This document shows positions 47,543 to 59,455 of a DNA stretch of 64,000 bases, one piece after another (the stretch's first letter is position 1; each line of letters starts with the position of its first letter). The notes under the pieces were generated by a model, which had not been told where the DNA came from, did not search any database, and worked only from the letters and a program-made list of their open reading frames with translations. The position numbers and the translations under genes were made by a program. This DNA is from Aralia elata (lineage: Eukaryota; Streptophyta; Magnoliopsida; Apiales; Araliaceae): contig CM068383.1 in NCBI GenBank assembly GCA_034770075.1, positions 9,389,778 to 9,453,777 on the forward strand. The letters are read 5' to 3'.

Positions 47543-48105
47543 TCATGCACTCTTAATATGCATGGCCGCAAAGTTTGCACTACTAGGTAGCTGTATTACT
47601 ATATATATGGGCAATGATCCAAAATAAGTATTTGTTATTAATAATTACTATGAATCATTTCCTATGTGTGTGTTTGATATTTCGATGGAAGACTAATAAT
47701 CTTTTAGGAATAGGGTTATGAACTTATTCTACAAACCACATAACTATTACTAAGTTGTGTTTTACCCAAATCTACTTCTTGTGTGTCCTTTCTGGTGGAT
47801 TTGAAGTTGTAATATGTATTGAAATATTGTTATGCCAATATTGTTATTCTTATAACATGCATAATAAACCCTCCGCTAACTATTCATTTATAAAATGACA
47901 AATTTTAAAGAAGTTTTTTATTTTGATCTAAACTCATCCCTGACTAGAAATATAGTTGTGGTAGGATAATAATTCTCAATCAACTAATGATGGAAGTACG
48001 ATCATGAATTTTATGTGACTTTATAATTTAAAATAAAAATAAAAATTTAATTTTAGAACGGACAAAACAGAAATATATTGAATATCTAATTTTAGAACAA
48101 AAAAA
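47543..48105. other. 3' region of the CER1-like gene
   Basis: AT-rich sequence after the TGA at 47540. Possible polyadenylation signals are present (several AATAAA-like words, for example ATAATAAACCC near 47861). No other gene is seen. Confidence 0.4.
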
Positions 48106-48109
48106 AGTA

Positions 48110-48680
48110 TACGTAACAATTCGGGTAAAATCCCAAATTCAAGATGAATTATAACGTACAAAAAATCAATTCACTAACTCAAAAGTATCTTTTTGAATTA
48201 TCTTAACCGACCACGAGTTCATCCAAAAGGTCGTTACGCTGTAGAACTGGGGTACACTTAAATATGCGACATCCCCCTCCCCCCATCCCCCTGGTTAGAT
48301 CGAACACATAATCACACTTGCACATCCCAGATTCTGTCTCTCTAACCATTGTAGGATAATACCAATAGCATTCATATCCATTTCTTGGCTACCTGATGAT
48401 TCCCAACCTGGGATTTTGAGATTCAGCTCTGATACTATATGTAATAATACGGGTCAAATACCGATCTCTAGACATTGTGGGATAATATGTACTAGCGGTC
48501 TTTGTGTTCCCACCTTCAATTACGCTATTGGATGACGCGACCCGAATGATATGATCATATGTAACCATCCGAGTGAAATTCTAAATTCGAATCAAATCAT
48601 AAGGTTTTTTTCATAGTCTCAAAAGTATTTTTTTAGATAATCGTAACTTACCACAGACTCACCAAAAAGATGATAACTAA
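48110..48680 (-). mobile_element. TRIM-like small retroelement (candidate)
   Basis: Three related segments start at about 48111, 48442 and 48559 (GTAACAATTCGGGTAAAATC, TGTAATAATACGGGTCAAAT, TGTAACCATCCGAGTGAAAT). The first and last stay similar for about 120 bases (shared CTCAAAAGTAT, then TTTTTGAATTATC against TTTTTAGATAATC). Just before the middle one, GCTCTGATACTAT is a minus-strand initiator-Met-type primer-binding site. Short direct repeats plus a primer-binding site and no coding capacity fit a TRIM, but the borders are unclear. Confidence 0.4.
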
Positions 48681-49027
48681 AATTACTATTAATAGTTATT
48701 TTGATACTTTATACATATCATTAGTAGAGAAAAATTGAACAGCTATAGTACTTCAAATTAGTTTAAAGTACTTATATAACAGTGAAACATATTGGTTTAT
48801 ATATATAAACAAAAATGACCAAGTTAGAATAATATATATAACTATATCAATTTGCATTTTTTTTCTTCGCAGGCTAGCAATTGCCATTCACACAAAACAA
48901 CAGTAATTTGTTTTGTGTCACATGAGGGGGAGAGAGAGTGAGAATTATTTTATTACATCCTCTTGCTTTTTTAACAAGTATAATATGATACAAATATGCC
49001 AATAATTACAATTTTTCATTCACAAGT

Positions 49028-50856
49028 AGAGTTGCAAACGATCCGATCTGAACCGAACTCTGACGAACTCGAACCGAACTCGAACACTTTTAGTCGAACT
49101 CGAACAGGTTCGAGTAAACTCTATCGAACCAGTAGCTGTGTACGAGTTCGGTTCGATTGGTGTTCGCGAACATGATCGAGTTCGCGAACATGATCGTGTT
49201 CGCGAACAGGATCGAGTTCGCGAACAGGATCGAGTTCGCGAACATAATCGAGTTCGCGAACATGATCGAGTTCGCGAACATGATCGAGTTCGCTGGCATG
49301 ATCGAGTTGCTCGCGAGCATGATCGAACCAATCGAGTTCGTGAACATTTGTTTCAAGTTTCAACTAGTCATAACTAATTGTATGCACTGAACTGAGAACT
49401 GAAGCCAGTTAAAAATAAATATCAAAAGTATCCCAAAAATGATCACTTAGAAGTTAGAACTTATAACTTAAAAGTTAACAAGTACTTAGAAATTCTTGAT
49501 TTACAATTACAAATATTAAAAATTAATTATTAATATTCAAAAAGCCAACTCTTCAAGGTATATGTATTAGTATCAAATATTTTTTATAATAGTCTTATTT
49601 AATATTTAGAAAAGAGTCTTATTTAATATTTTTTATAATAAAATTATAAAATTCTAAGAATTAAAATAATGTGAATTTAGTTGATTAACTTGATTTAGAT
49701 TAATTTAATAGACTAATATTGTTAACCTTGAAAAGTTGAAATGTATATGTATTCGTATCAAATATTTCATTCGTTCTGAAATATAAGTAATAAGATCAAG
49801 TGATGTGATAATTAATTTTTGAATACAACAAATCTTGAGAATTACTTTATAAATAACTATAAGTTTATAATTTTCATAATTATATTGTTTAAAACTATAT
49901 AAATTAACTACGATTCTAAGATAAAAGACGCAAAACTATTTAAAGACTTTGTTTTGTTTTTTTTATATAAAAAATTGCTTATTATAATTTAAATTAATAA
50001 CTCATTTTAATTTCATATTTTCATGCAAACAATAGTACGGTACTATAAGTAATTGTACAATGACTATTACTATATTAGTGAAGTTTCGATATATTGATGA
50101 CTTGAATTTTCTATTCTCTATCTCGATTTGACAATTTCAATAAGTCATGTAAATCAGAAATATAAGCAACTGTATTGTATTGTATCATTCTTTAATTAAT
50201 ATCAAATTGTCATTGTATCATGATTAATTACTTTATTTATGTGATTTATGACATGGGTTATACTTTATTAAATTATTAGAGATGTAAATTGTAATAATCC
50301 AACAATCATTGTTAAATTTTTATAAAAGTATTAAAATTATTTTAATTAAAATAGAGGTGAAGAGGTACACATTATTATTTAATAAAAATGTTTACTTTAT
50401 TACTTATAATCAATTATTAAAAACACAAAAAGATGTTTAAGTAAAAAAAAAAAGAAAATTACTACAAATTTAACCATTATTGATAAGACAATTAGACAAA
50501 CATTCGAATTTAACATGAAATAACCAATTATTTATATTTAGAATTTTAGAAACAATTTAAATTTTAAACATAAGAAATCGAACATCTCGAACCAATCTCG
50601 AACTCGAACGCATTGAACCGAACACGAGCTAATCGAACCGAAACCGAACTCGAACTTACCGAGTCGAACCGAACTCGAACTGTTCGCGAACACATGCCAA
50701 CCGAACCACATGGTTCGCGAACATGTTCGATCGAGCAATCGAACCGAACATCATGTGCGAACTCGACTCGATTTGGTGCTCTAGTCGAACTCGAACCGAA
50801 CCGATCTCGAAGCGAACCGAACCGGTTCGCGAACAGTTCGGTTCGTTTGCAGCTTT
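49028..50856. mobile_element. Mutator-like element with repeat-rich ends
   Basis: The left end AGAGTTGCAAACGATCCGAT and the right end (minus strand AAAGCTGCAAACGAACCGAA) are inverted copies. Both are flanked by ATTCACAAGT (49018-49027 and 50857-50866), a perfect 10-bp duplication. Both ends are dense in GAACTCGAACCGAAC words (49040-49150 and 50580-50850), and the left also has an 18-bp tandem array. The middle (49400-50570) is AT-rich with no transposase, so the element is non-autonomous. Related TGCAAACGARCCGAR ends are common in plant Mutator-like repeats, from memory. Confidence 0.75.
49166..49325 (+). repeat. 18-bp tandem repeat array
   Basis: About nine units of GTTCGCGAACATGATCGA, each containing the palindrome TTCGCGAA. 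Several units vary at the ATG/AGG position. It gives repetitive open frames on both strands that are not genes. Confidence 0.93.
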
Positions 50857-51109
50857 ATTCACAAGTTAAGAAGTTAAATACTGCCATTCCCACTAAAGTT
50901 AAAATGCGTGTCATCTGGGGAATTGGGAAAAAAGAGTCTCATCTCCATTATATATGTGAGCAATTACTAGATTTCATTAGGGGTAATAACAAAAGTGTCC
51001 CATGAAGTTGTAAACTTGTATGTTCTTCGATTTTAATTCATAAGTTTATGAATAGATAATTAACATCCCAAAGAATTATAAGTTGATCAAACTAACTTGT
51101 AAATCATTT

Positions 51110-51486
51110 GTTACTATTTGAGTGCTTGAGAATGACTTTTTTTTTTTTTACTTATAAGTTGAATTTTAAGTCAAAAAAATAAGTAAGTATTCGTAACTTA
51201 TTTTAAAATGACTTATAAGTCATTTTAAAATAAGTTAATTTGACCAAATGTAATGTCTAGTTTGCCCTTATTTTTATTAATGTCTTTTTTAATAATCTTT
51301 ACATTATTTTAACTTATAAGTCATTATAAGTTGAACACCTTTATAACTTGTTATAACTTATTTTCTGACTTATAAGTCAAATTGACGTCGAACGCTTTTA
51401 TTTATAAGTCACAATTTAAAACAACTTATAAATCAACTTATATTTTAACTTATAAGTCATTTAAAATAAGACGTTCCTGAACATGC
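51110..51486. repeat. hAT-like MITE inside the Mutator-like element
   Basis: Repeated ACTTATAAGTCATTTTAAAA words in both orientations, ending GTTCCTGAACATGCCC, which mirrors the GGGCCCGTTCAACAAC start seen at 12562. The left terminus is degenerate. Confidence 0.55.
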
Positions 51487-51624
51487 CCACGAATCAATTC
51501 ATTAGAACCACCAACCAGCTAAAAAAATTCAATTTGCAACTAAAATCATCCAAAAAATCAAAGGAAGAACAGGGGCGGCAGCGGCGGCTTATGGAGAAAA
51601 AACAAGACGGAAAGAAAAGAAGAT

Positions 51625-52006
51625 GAGAATATTACCTCTTTAGATCTCTTCAAATAAAACCCCAAATTTGGATTCACTATCACAATCTTCGCTGTTATGT
51701 ATGAATTATCTTTCAATATAAATGAATCTTCAATCGGACGAACGGTGATGGCTGATTGGTCCTGCGATGTTTGATTGTCTTTTTTGGGCAGCAAAACTTT
51801 GGGATCGGTGATTTTGGAAGCTTGACGATATGGTAATGTTGTTTGTGATGAACATGTGCAGGGGGGTTGTTGGTGTTAGTTTCGAGTGAGCAGGGGTTGA
51901 TGGTGGTAGTGGTGTTGAGTGTTGGCAGCCATGGTAGGTGTGATTGTTTGTGTTGATTGAAGATGAATGAAGAATCAGGGTTAGATAGGCCCAAATGTTT
52001 TATCAA
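51625..52006 (-). pseudogene. Captured gene fragment, product unknown
   Basis: On the minus strand one frame (51794-51637) encodes KKDNQTSQDQSAITVRPIED, then SFILKDNSYITAKIVIVNPN and LGFYLKRSKE, ending at a plausible donor (AAAGAG|GTAATA). Another frame (52006-51713) runs through His/Thr/Pro-rich sequence. The product is not recognised. Its splice-site edge and higher GC content inside the inverted ends suggest a captured 5' exon. Confidence 0.4.
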
Positions 52007-52356
52007 TTTGGGAATGATTTTTATGGCTAATATTTTTTATTTTTTGTTAATCTGTTCTTAATTTGTATTCAAATATCTTTAATTTTGTTTCCTAATATTT
52101 TTAGTTTGTTTTAATTCATACACATATATATTTTTTTAATTAAAAAATCATTTCAGTACTTAATTTGTCTTGAAGTTATATAATATTGTCACGTGTCTAT
52201 CTCTGATAGTAAAATAACCGAATCGGCAAAAAGGGAATAACATTGTCTTTTAAAAATTTATTGGGATATTAATTATCTATATTCAAATTTATGGTTTAAA
52301 ATCGAAGAACTTACCAACTTCAGGAACACTTTTGTCATTACCACCCCGTTTCATTA

Positions 52357-52985
52357 TTTAGGGGGAAATGAATATTTCTTCTTTAGGTCAATAATTCTTA
52401 GTTTTGCTAACTCTGTTCACAATTAATTCATTAATTTGGCAACCTTAACGCCAGCAATTGTAGCTAATAAATAACAACAGATTGTTTTGGCACTGTACGA
52501 GGTAATTTCTGTGTTCAACTTGCAACAATAAACAATTATCTTGACTTACAATTTCTTCATTTATTGTTATTCATAGAATTGAAAAAGACTAATTACCTTC
52601 GTTAGTTTTGAATTTTTTATGTATTATTATAAAGAATTACAACTTTTTGCTTATCTAATTGGATTACTTCTCATCTGTTTGGCATAATAAATGCATATAC
52701 ATAGCTTGAGTTCGTGCACAAGATGGGTTGAAACTTTTCAACAAGAATCACATGGGAGGAGATGTATTGACTCTAGAAATAATGGAATATCCTGTAATTT
52801 TAGTTAAGTTCAATGAGGATAAACCTCCTAAGCAATAAATTTTCGCAAACAAAATCATTTATATGACATGATTACTCTAAATGAAGAGATATTTGAATAC
52901 TATATGCTGAAATGAAGTTCTTTTGATATTTGGATTAATTCTTTATCCAGAACTTATGTTTGGCTATATAATTTCCTTTAGGTGA
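52357..52985. other. AT-rich intergenic DNA
   Basis: No gene seen. The last part may be degraded upstream sequence of the NLR relic that follows. Confidence 0.4.
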
Positions 52986-52999
52986 CAAACGATCAATGA

Positions 53000-53275
53000 T
53001 GGCTCTTAATTACGGCAGTAATCGACAAAGCCATTGATATAGCCAGAAATGCAGCTGTCCAAGAAGGTTCGCGGTTGTATTGGTTGCAAGAAGACATCAT
53101 GTGGATCGAAAGAGAGATGATCCATGTATACCTAAAAGATTCTGATTCCAAGCAAGTTGGAAGCGAAGGAACGGCAAACTTGAACAAGAATATAAGAGAG
53201 CTTGCGTATGATGTGCACATTTTGGAGACATTCCTCACTCAGATGGCATCACAAAAGAGTAGGCGTGGGGTAATG
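53000..53275 (+). pseudogene. NLR resistance-gene relic, N-terminal Rx-type coiled coil only
   Basis: The frame from about 53010 reads TAVIDKAIDIARNAAVQEGS, RLYWLQEDIMWIEREMIHVY, LKDSDSKQVGSEGTANLNKN and IRELAYDVHILETFL. This is the Rx N-terminal domain of CC-type NLR immune receptors, which senses pathogens directly or through guarded proteins. The usual EDVID motif is altered to DVHILE. A start Met lies nearby (52998-53003) but out of frame, with a TGA between. The sequence diverges after ASQKSRRG, and no NB-ARC (P-loop, kinase-2, GLPL) or LRR follows. It is therefore a truncated gene fragment, unlikely to be functional. Confidence 0.75.
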
Positions 53276-53289
53276 GGTGAAAAATCTTT

Positions 53290-53950
53290 TAGACTTTTAA
53301 CGGTGAAAAAATGTCGGATTGTTTTTTTTTTTTTAGAATTGATCTTAATATCATTAACTATCTATTAACATATTTTGATCATTACTAATTAAATTATTAT
53401 GATCTAATATTTGGTAAAATGGGGTGAAATGGAGACTCCATTTCAAATGAAATGGAGAGGATCCTATTCCCATTTCTTTGCCCCATGCCTTTTTCTTTTC
53501 TTTATTCTTTTTCCTATATTAGTAATGCATTTAAGCACTGTTGTCTCATCTTATAATTTAAATTAAAAAGTTTTACTTAATAGTGAGTTAAGTTATGATA
53601 CAAACGTTTCAAAATATGATACGCTCTCACTTTGGAACATCAAATGTAGCTATCAATTTTTTTCTCATATTAACTTAAATGAGGAGCATCATCATCTTAT
53701 ATAGCCCATATAACTAAAGTTAAAGTTAAGATCAAATCTAATAGAAGGCTAATAGACGGCTAGGATCAACTATCTACAATCATCCTCTAAAGTATCAAAG
53801 AAATTAAAATATAATGATCACATAAGTAAATCTAGAACACTATATTAGAAATCCTATTATAGAAAGGAAGATTCTAAGGAATGTAACTAAAGTAACCAAG
53901 ACATCGTGTTATCTCGTTAAAAATGTTCTTGTTAATTATGACACTACACT
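53290..53950. other. Unclassified AT-rich DNA
   Basis: No gene seen. A partly self-complementary piece (GGAGACTCCATTTCAAATGA near 53430) is present. Confidence 0.4.
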
Positions 53951-55006
53951 TAAAATAATTAAACTGCTCTTAGTTATATCTCAACTAATTTTAACGCAAC
54001 TATATTTTTTTAGAAAGTTATCCCGAAAGTCCTGCGTTTCATCAATTTTCAATTTTCTTTTATTAGTGTACAATTCTTTTAAAAGCTTTGCATACCTTGA
54101 CACCTGTTTTATTGCATCAAGTAAAGGGATATTCACCTCTACCTACCTCAAAGTCTATAGAATTTTATTCTCTTGCTCATCCTTCTTTGAAGTTCTAGGG
54201 TTCTTAGGGGGAAAAGGTAAATGATTAGTCTTTAGCTGAATAAGAGGTTAGGTATTACCTTAAATATTTTTGTTTCCTTCTTAGCCTTTTCCTCCTCAAA
54301 ATCAACAGTGGCTTTTGGTGTATCCATTTGTTTTCCATTCCTCAAAGTTATGGCACTGGCATTCTCTCTCGGATTGACAACAGTTTGAGATGGTAGCTTC
54401 CTTGAAACTTGAGAGTCCAATCGACCAACTGTTGTGGCTAGTTGGCTCATTTGATTCTCCAAATTATGGATTGAAGTCGTTGTCTCTTGTTGAAACTGTT
54501 GTATTTGGTTCATGAATGCTTTGAACATGTTTTCAAGAGATGTTCTAGGATTAGCAGGTACAGCTTGTTTAGGTTGATATTGTTGTTGTGTCGGTTGAAA
54601 ACTTTGTTGTCTGGTTAGGAAAACTCCTTTTGCTGGTGGCATATTCCCTCCATAGCTGAAATTGGGATGATCCTTCTAACCTGGATTATAGGTGTTTGAG
54701 TAAGGATCATACTTTCTTTGTGGTTGTGCCTGATAGTTTCTCACTGCATTGGCTTGTTACACAATATCGTCTTCTTGCAATGTTGCGCATACATTTGTAT
54801 TGTGATCTGTCATTAAGCATATCCCACAAGCCTTTGCTACTGGCATATTTTCTGCAGCTATTTGTCTAACCATAGCAGTTAAGTCGAAAATCCGCTGCTC
54901 AATATTGCTTGCGCTCACCTCATTTACTCTTTTTGGTACATGATCATTCCTAGTTCGGTATTGCTGTGAATTGGCTACCATGTTTGCGATCAAGTTCCTT
55001 GCAGCA

Positions 55007-56404
55007 TGGGAGCTGTCGTTTTACACTCCAAAATTAATACCTTACTAACACTCTACTAGCACAAAACTTAGTATAATGACAAGCAAGGATCGATCCCACA
55101 GAGAAGTGAATTAATCTTTTACTTATTCTAGCATTCCTATTATTTCTATTAATGAGGGGTTTTTGAGTTTGATTCACTAAACTAACAAAAGTAATTAAGA
55201 ATGATCAATGAATAAAAAGCCTCAGTTCTTCAGTTCAGTATCAGCTTATCACAATTATGGGAAAATCAAGTTTAACAATATTTATCCTTCAATGAGACTA
55301 ATAACCCTAGATAACCGCAATCGCTAATTATCCGCAATTCTCCTTATGTGTAAATCTAATGTGACAATCGCCTCAAGAGACTCTAACTATCATATAACCT
55401 AGAACTATCAGTCTAGATTTAATATAACAGCAGCATAAAGAATGAGAAAATTAGGTTATTCCAAGCAACAATTGCACAATCAGGAATTATTTAACTTGCC
55501 TTCTAATAATCTTAATAATATCCAAAAGCTTGTCCACAATCAGATACTATCAATTGCTACCTATGATCAGACATAATATCGTTTACTTAATACTATATCT
55601 TAATCTAGCAGATGGTATCAATCAAATTAATTCAATTGGCCAAATCAAATCAAAAGATTAGATAACATATAATCAATTAAAAACAGATTATCAGAATAAA
55701 TCTCATGCAAGAAGGAATAAATAAATAAAACCTGATTAAACTATTAATTATGAAAAAGATTCAACATCCCTTAGAACTGAAAGTAAGAGTTTAGCCTGAC
55801 ATGCCTTCAATCTCCTCCTATTAGAGTTACAATTGTAGTTGCCAGGATCCCTCTCTAGAAAAATAGAATAAGATATATATAAGTCCTCAAGTTCCTACTT
55901 AGAGTTTCCTTCTTACTATCTGATCATAATGAATAGAATCCTCTTCCGAATCAACTTCCTTTTCCTCCTTCAGCTGGCCTTTAGTACTCAAGAACGCGAA
56001 CTAGCGCCGCTGGCGCTGTCCCAAGCGCTGCTAGCGCTGCTATGCAGTGTGCTCAAGTTGTGCCTAGCGCTGCTAGCGCTTGGTTTGTGAAGGGTTGAGC
56101 GCTGTTGGCGCTGATGTAGCGCTGTTGGCGCTGTGTTGGGCGCTAATAGCGCTGGTGTGCAGTGTCTGGTGGTGTGTGTAGCGCTGCTAGCGCTGCCACT
56201 AGCTCTGCCGGCGCTATCCCTAGTCCTCAAATTTACAAAAATGCCACCATGTGTATTTTAAGCTCCAATTTTCCATTTTTTTCCACTTTTGACCTTGAAT
56301 TCTCCTGAAATCAATAAATAACCTAATAAGTGCATATACACAATAAAACACGCAATAAACTAGATATAAAGGAATAAAAATAAATGAATAATATGCACTT
56401 ATCA
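55007..56404 (-). mobile_element. Solo LTR of Athila/Tat-type family inside gag
   Basis: Plus-strand view starts TGGGAGCTGTCG and ends ATGCACTTATCA. Flanks are CAGCA (55002-55006) and CAACA (56405-56409), a 5-bp duplication with one mismatch. Removing it and one duplicate restores the gag reading across the junction. A minus-strand TATA lies near 55875. About 1398 bases. Confidence 0.85.
55998..56217. repeat. AGCGCTGCTAGCGCT interrupted-palindrome cluster in the solo LTR
   Basis: About ten copies of AGCGCTG[C/T]T[A/G]GCGCT-type words within 220 bases. In LTR orientation they lie about 190-400 bases from the start, upstream of the TATA. The translated frames are meaningless. Confidence 0.85.
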
Positions 56405-57277
56405 CAACATCTGGAGTTTTATCAACAAGTGCTCCTCTACTCGTGGCATCGATCATACTCCTACCCATTGGTAGAAGCCCCTCATAGAAGTACTGAATCA
56501 GGTGCTGATCATCTATTTGGTGTGGTGGACAGTTAGAGCACAACTTCTTGAACTTTTCTCAATACTCGTAAAGAGTCTCTCCACTAAACTGTCGGATTCC
56601 ACATATCTCCTTCCTTATGTTGGTTACTCTTGAAGTAGGGAAATACTTCTCCAAGAACAGCTTTTTCATATCGTTCCATGACTATATTGATCCGGAGGGG
56701 AGATAATACAACCAATCCTTTGCTAAGTGTGCTAATGAGAATGGAAAAGCTCTGAGCTTTATCTGATCTTCAGTTATTCCTTGCGGCTTCATGGTGGAAC
56801 ACACTACATGGAACTCCTTCAAGTGCTTGTACGGATCTTCACCTGTAAGACCACGAAAGATAGGTAGAAGATGAATTAGCCCAGATTTTAGTTTAAAAAT
56901 AGCAGTTAAAGTAGGATATTCAATGCATAAAGGTTGTTGATTGAGGTTTGGAGTGGCTAATTCTTTCAACGTTTTGTTATTATTTCGCATCTCCATCTCT
57001 TCTTCTTCTTTTGATTCGGTGGATGACTTGTTTAACAGTAGTTCCAATGCTATGTTAAGGCCTGGTGATGGAGCTTCGTCAGAATCTGCAATTGTGCCTC
57101 GAGATTGACGAGCTTCCTTCCTTAACCTGCGTGCAATTTTCTTTATTTCTGAATCAAAATTCAGTTCAAGAGAGTGAGAGGATTGAGTCATAAACTAGAA
57201 CAAAAAAATAAAAATAAGTAACGCAAACAAAGAATAAATAAAAATAAGTAACACTCACCAGCAACGACGCCAAAATT

Positions 57278-58449
57278 GGAAACTGTCGTTTACACTCCAA
57301 AATTAAATCCTTACTTCTACTCTACTAACACAAGAATTAATATAGCAATAAGCAAGGGTCGATCCCACAGAGAGTGAATTGTTTTATATTTATCCTAATG
57401 TTTCCTAATTCAACTAAATATAAATTGGAGGGTTTTAAATTGAATTAATCTAACTAACAAAACAGAAAATAATTAATAAGAATAAACAATGAATAAAGAG
57501 CTTCAGTTCTTAAGTTCTGTATCACCTTTTCAAAATAACAAAATAATTAAACGTAACATTATTTACTCTTCAATGAAACTAATAATCCTAGCTAACAATA
57601 AGCTCTGTTAACCGAAATTCCCCTTAGATTATCACTCAATGAAACAAGCTCTTCATAACATTCTAACTATCATACAACCTAGAATAAGCTCTCTAGATTT
57701 AATATAATAGCAGCATTAAGAATTAGGGAATTAGACTATTCCAAGCAACAATCACACAAGCTCAGATTGCTTAACGTGTCTTCTGATAATCTTAGCAATA
57801 CTCAAAAGTTTGTCCACAATCATGTATTACTAATTACTACTTGTGATTAGAAACAATATCAATTACGTAATACTATTCCTTAATCTAGTAGATAATATTA
57901 ATTGAATCAACTTAACTGGCCAAATTAAATTAATTAGATCAAATACCATTCAACAATTAAAATAGATCATCAAGAATGAATTCCATATGAAAAAAGATGA
58001 CATACCTTCAATCTTCAACCTCCAAAACTAGGATTTTCAGTGATATAAAAAAGAATGATAGCTGATGAAAAGGAGGTAGTCTCAAACTTCACTAATACAA
58101 TGTATTTATACCCCTAGGTCAAAGTCTTAAGCTATATGGATTAATGTTCCAAATTACATTAGAAATCCTCAAAAATAACACGCTGGGAGAAATCTGTCGC
58201 ACGGCTACGTGCCCCACGCACCCGCGAAAAATCTCGCGTGCCGCGACCCATGATTTGGAGCGCCACGGCCCACAAGTTCTGTCTGTTTTCTCTTTTCCTC
58301 CTTGCGCGCCCATTTCGATCCCTTTTTTTCTTTTTAGCTCCAATTCCTCCCGAAATCAATAAATACCTTAATAAATGCATATACACATAAAACATGTAAT
58401 AAAACTAAATATAAAGGAATCAAGATTATCGAATATAATGCACTTATCA
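57278..58449 (-). repeat. 5' LTR of the Athila/Tat-type element
   Basis: Plus-strand view starts TGGAAACTGTCG and ends GCACTTATCA. 1172 bases. Minus-strand TATA at 58103-58110. Contains a shorter GC-rich block (58190-58270) with GCACGGCTACGTGC and similar words. Adjacent to its primer-binding site. Confidence 0.85.
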
Positions 58450-59447
58450 GAGAGCTTCATCAGCTGGTATTATTCACACTATCCAAATCTAAAGATGATC
58501 TCTCAAACCTTCCCAAGAGTTCAATCCTTTCCAATAATGCTGCTCAAAAACTCCCAACATTTCAAAGTATATCGTCATGCTGAAGGTATATACATTCCAT
58601 ATTATCTTTTAGAGAACCTGGATAAAGGTCAGGCTAAAACCAAGTCCGTAGAGTCAATGGTCGTAGAGCCCTCAACTTTGCAACTGCAGCAATATAGTCT
58701 CAGCCAAATGACCCACTCTTTCTGTAACGATCGCGGATCGTGGGTAGCTTTGTAATGCGAGCCTATGAATTTTATTGAATAAATTGAACTTTTATTAATA
58801 TTATTCCGCGTTATGTGTTTAAATATTTTATTACTACATATAATGTGTATGTGATAATTTTTTTTATTGTTATTATTCCTATGGGTATTGATTAAATCAT
58901 TAGAGAAATAGCGCTAAAGTGCTATTCACGCCAGGACGCCTTTTTCGATTTTATGACTTTTCATAATTTCGCCAAAGCGTTAATGAGAGCGGTTACTAAT
59001 TCAAGTGTGGGATTTTATTTGAGCCCAATTGAATTTTTGTTAGAAGCCCAATTGGTATTAAATTAGAAGCCCAATAGATTATTATTGGAAGCCCAAAACC
59101 CATGGACTTAGTCCATGAACCAAACCCACCATCCATGACCCATAACCCATGACCCATGTGGGAAATGGGTAATATAAATCAGTAGCTGGGTTGGAGAAAG
59201 AATAAGAACGCGGGTGAAGAGAAGGAAGAGAGGAGGGAGCAGCCAAGAACGTGGGAGAGCATGGGGAGCATCAATTCTGCATTTGGGAGAGGGAAAGGGA
59301 GCGTAGAACATTTGGGGAGAAGGAGGGGGTGTTACCCGAGCCGACCATGAGCATGGGGAAGGAAGAGCTCACTCTCCCGAACATGGGGAGCTGGTGTAGC
59401 CTTCATGCTCAGCTCCTCCATACTCCTTAAAGCTCAGTTATTTCCTC

Positions 59448-59455
59448 TATAAATA
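59448..59455 (+). promoter_or_regulatory. Candidate TATA box of the solo LTR
   Basis: TATAAATACTCCTCC, 725 bases into the LTR, in the same relative zone as 6404 in the other copy. Confidence 0.5.

Larger units (their letters stand above)
50980..52347. mobile_element. Mutator-like element with a captured gene fragment (Pack-MULE-like)
   Basis: The left end GGGGTAATAACAAAAGTGTC and the inverted right end (minus strand GGGGTGGTAATGACAAAAGT) match over about 100 bases (shared GTTCTTCGATTTTAA, ATAGATAATTAAYATCCCAA). Flanks are ATTTCATTA (50971-50979) and GTTTCATTA (52348-52356), a 9-bp duplication with one mismatch, the size expected for Mutator-like elements. The interior contains a hAT-like MITE (51110-51486) and a GC-richer stretch (51580-52010) with exon-like coding on the minus strand. 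Confidence 0.75.
54050..57191 (-). pseudogene. Athila/Tat-type gag, broken
   Basis: The N-terminal block (57191-56682) carries SLELNFDSEIKKIARRLRKE and the gag core PIFRGLTGEDPYKHLKEFHV, RAFPFSLAHLAKDWLYYLPS, then stops. The second block (56560-56405) is frameshifted and ends ATSRGALVDKTPD at the solo LTR. The third block (54993-54757) has NMVANSQQYRTRND and a CCHC knuckle CGICLMTDHNTNVC. The fourth (54642-54232) has ENQMSQLATTVGRLDSQVS, NPRENASAITLRNGKQ. The last part enters the protease linker. Family capsid and nucleocapsid functions are clear, but there is no intact product. Confidence 0.85.
53950..58449 (-). mobile_element. Athila/Tat-type (Ty3/gypsy) element, 5' half only, nested
   Basis: On the minus strand: 5' LTR (57278-58449), primer-binding site TGGCGTCGTTGCTGG (57259-57273), gag (57191 downward), CCHC zinc knuckle, a linker typical of this lineage, and the start of the protease region (VNIPLLDAIKQV around 54090-54150). 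Pol and the 3' LTR are missing below about 53950. The gag is interrupted by a solo LTR (55007-56404). To its right the element abuts the second accessory-ORF copy at 58450. Confidence 0.75.

Noticed and set aside
49020..49390. Overlapping frames with repeats such as REHDRV or NSIMFA on both strands
   Set aside because: They are translations of the 18-bp tandem array in a transposon end.
55988..56230. Serine/alanine-rich minus-strand frame
   Set aside because: Translation of the AGCGCTGCTAGCGCT cluster in a solo LTR.
59108..59311. Small frame on the minus strand in the solo LTR
   Set aside because: Inside non-coding LTR sequence, no conservation with the sister LTR and no domain.
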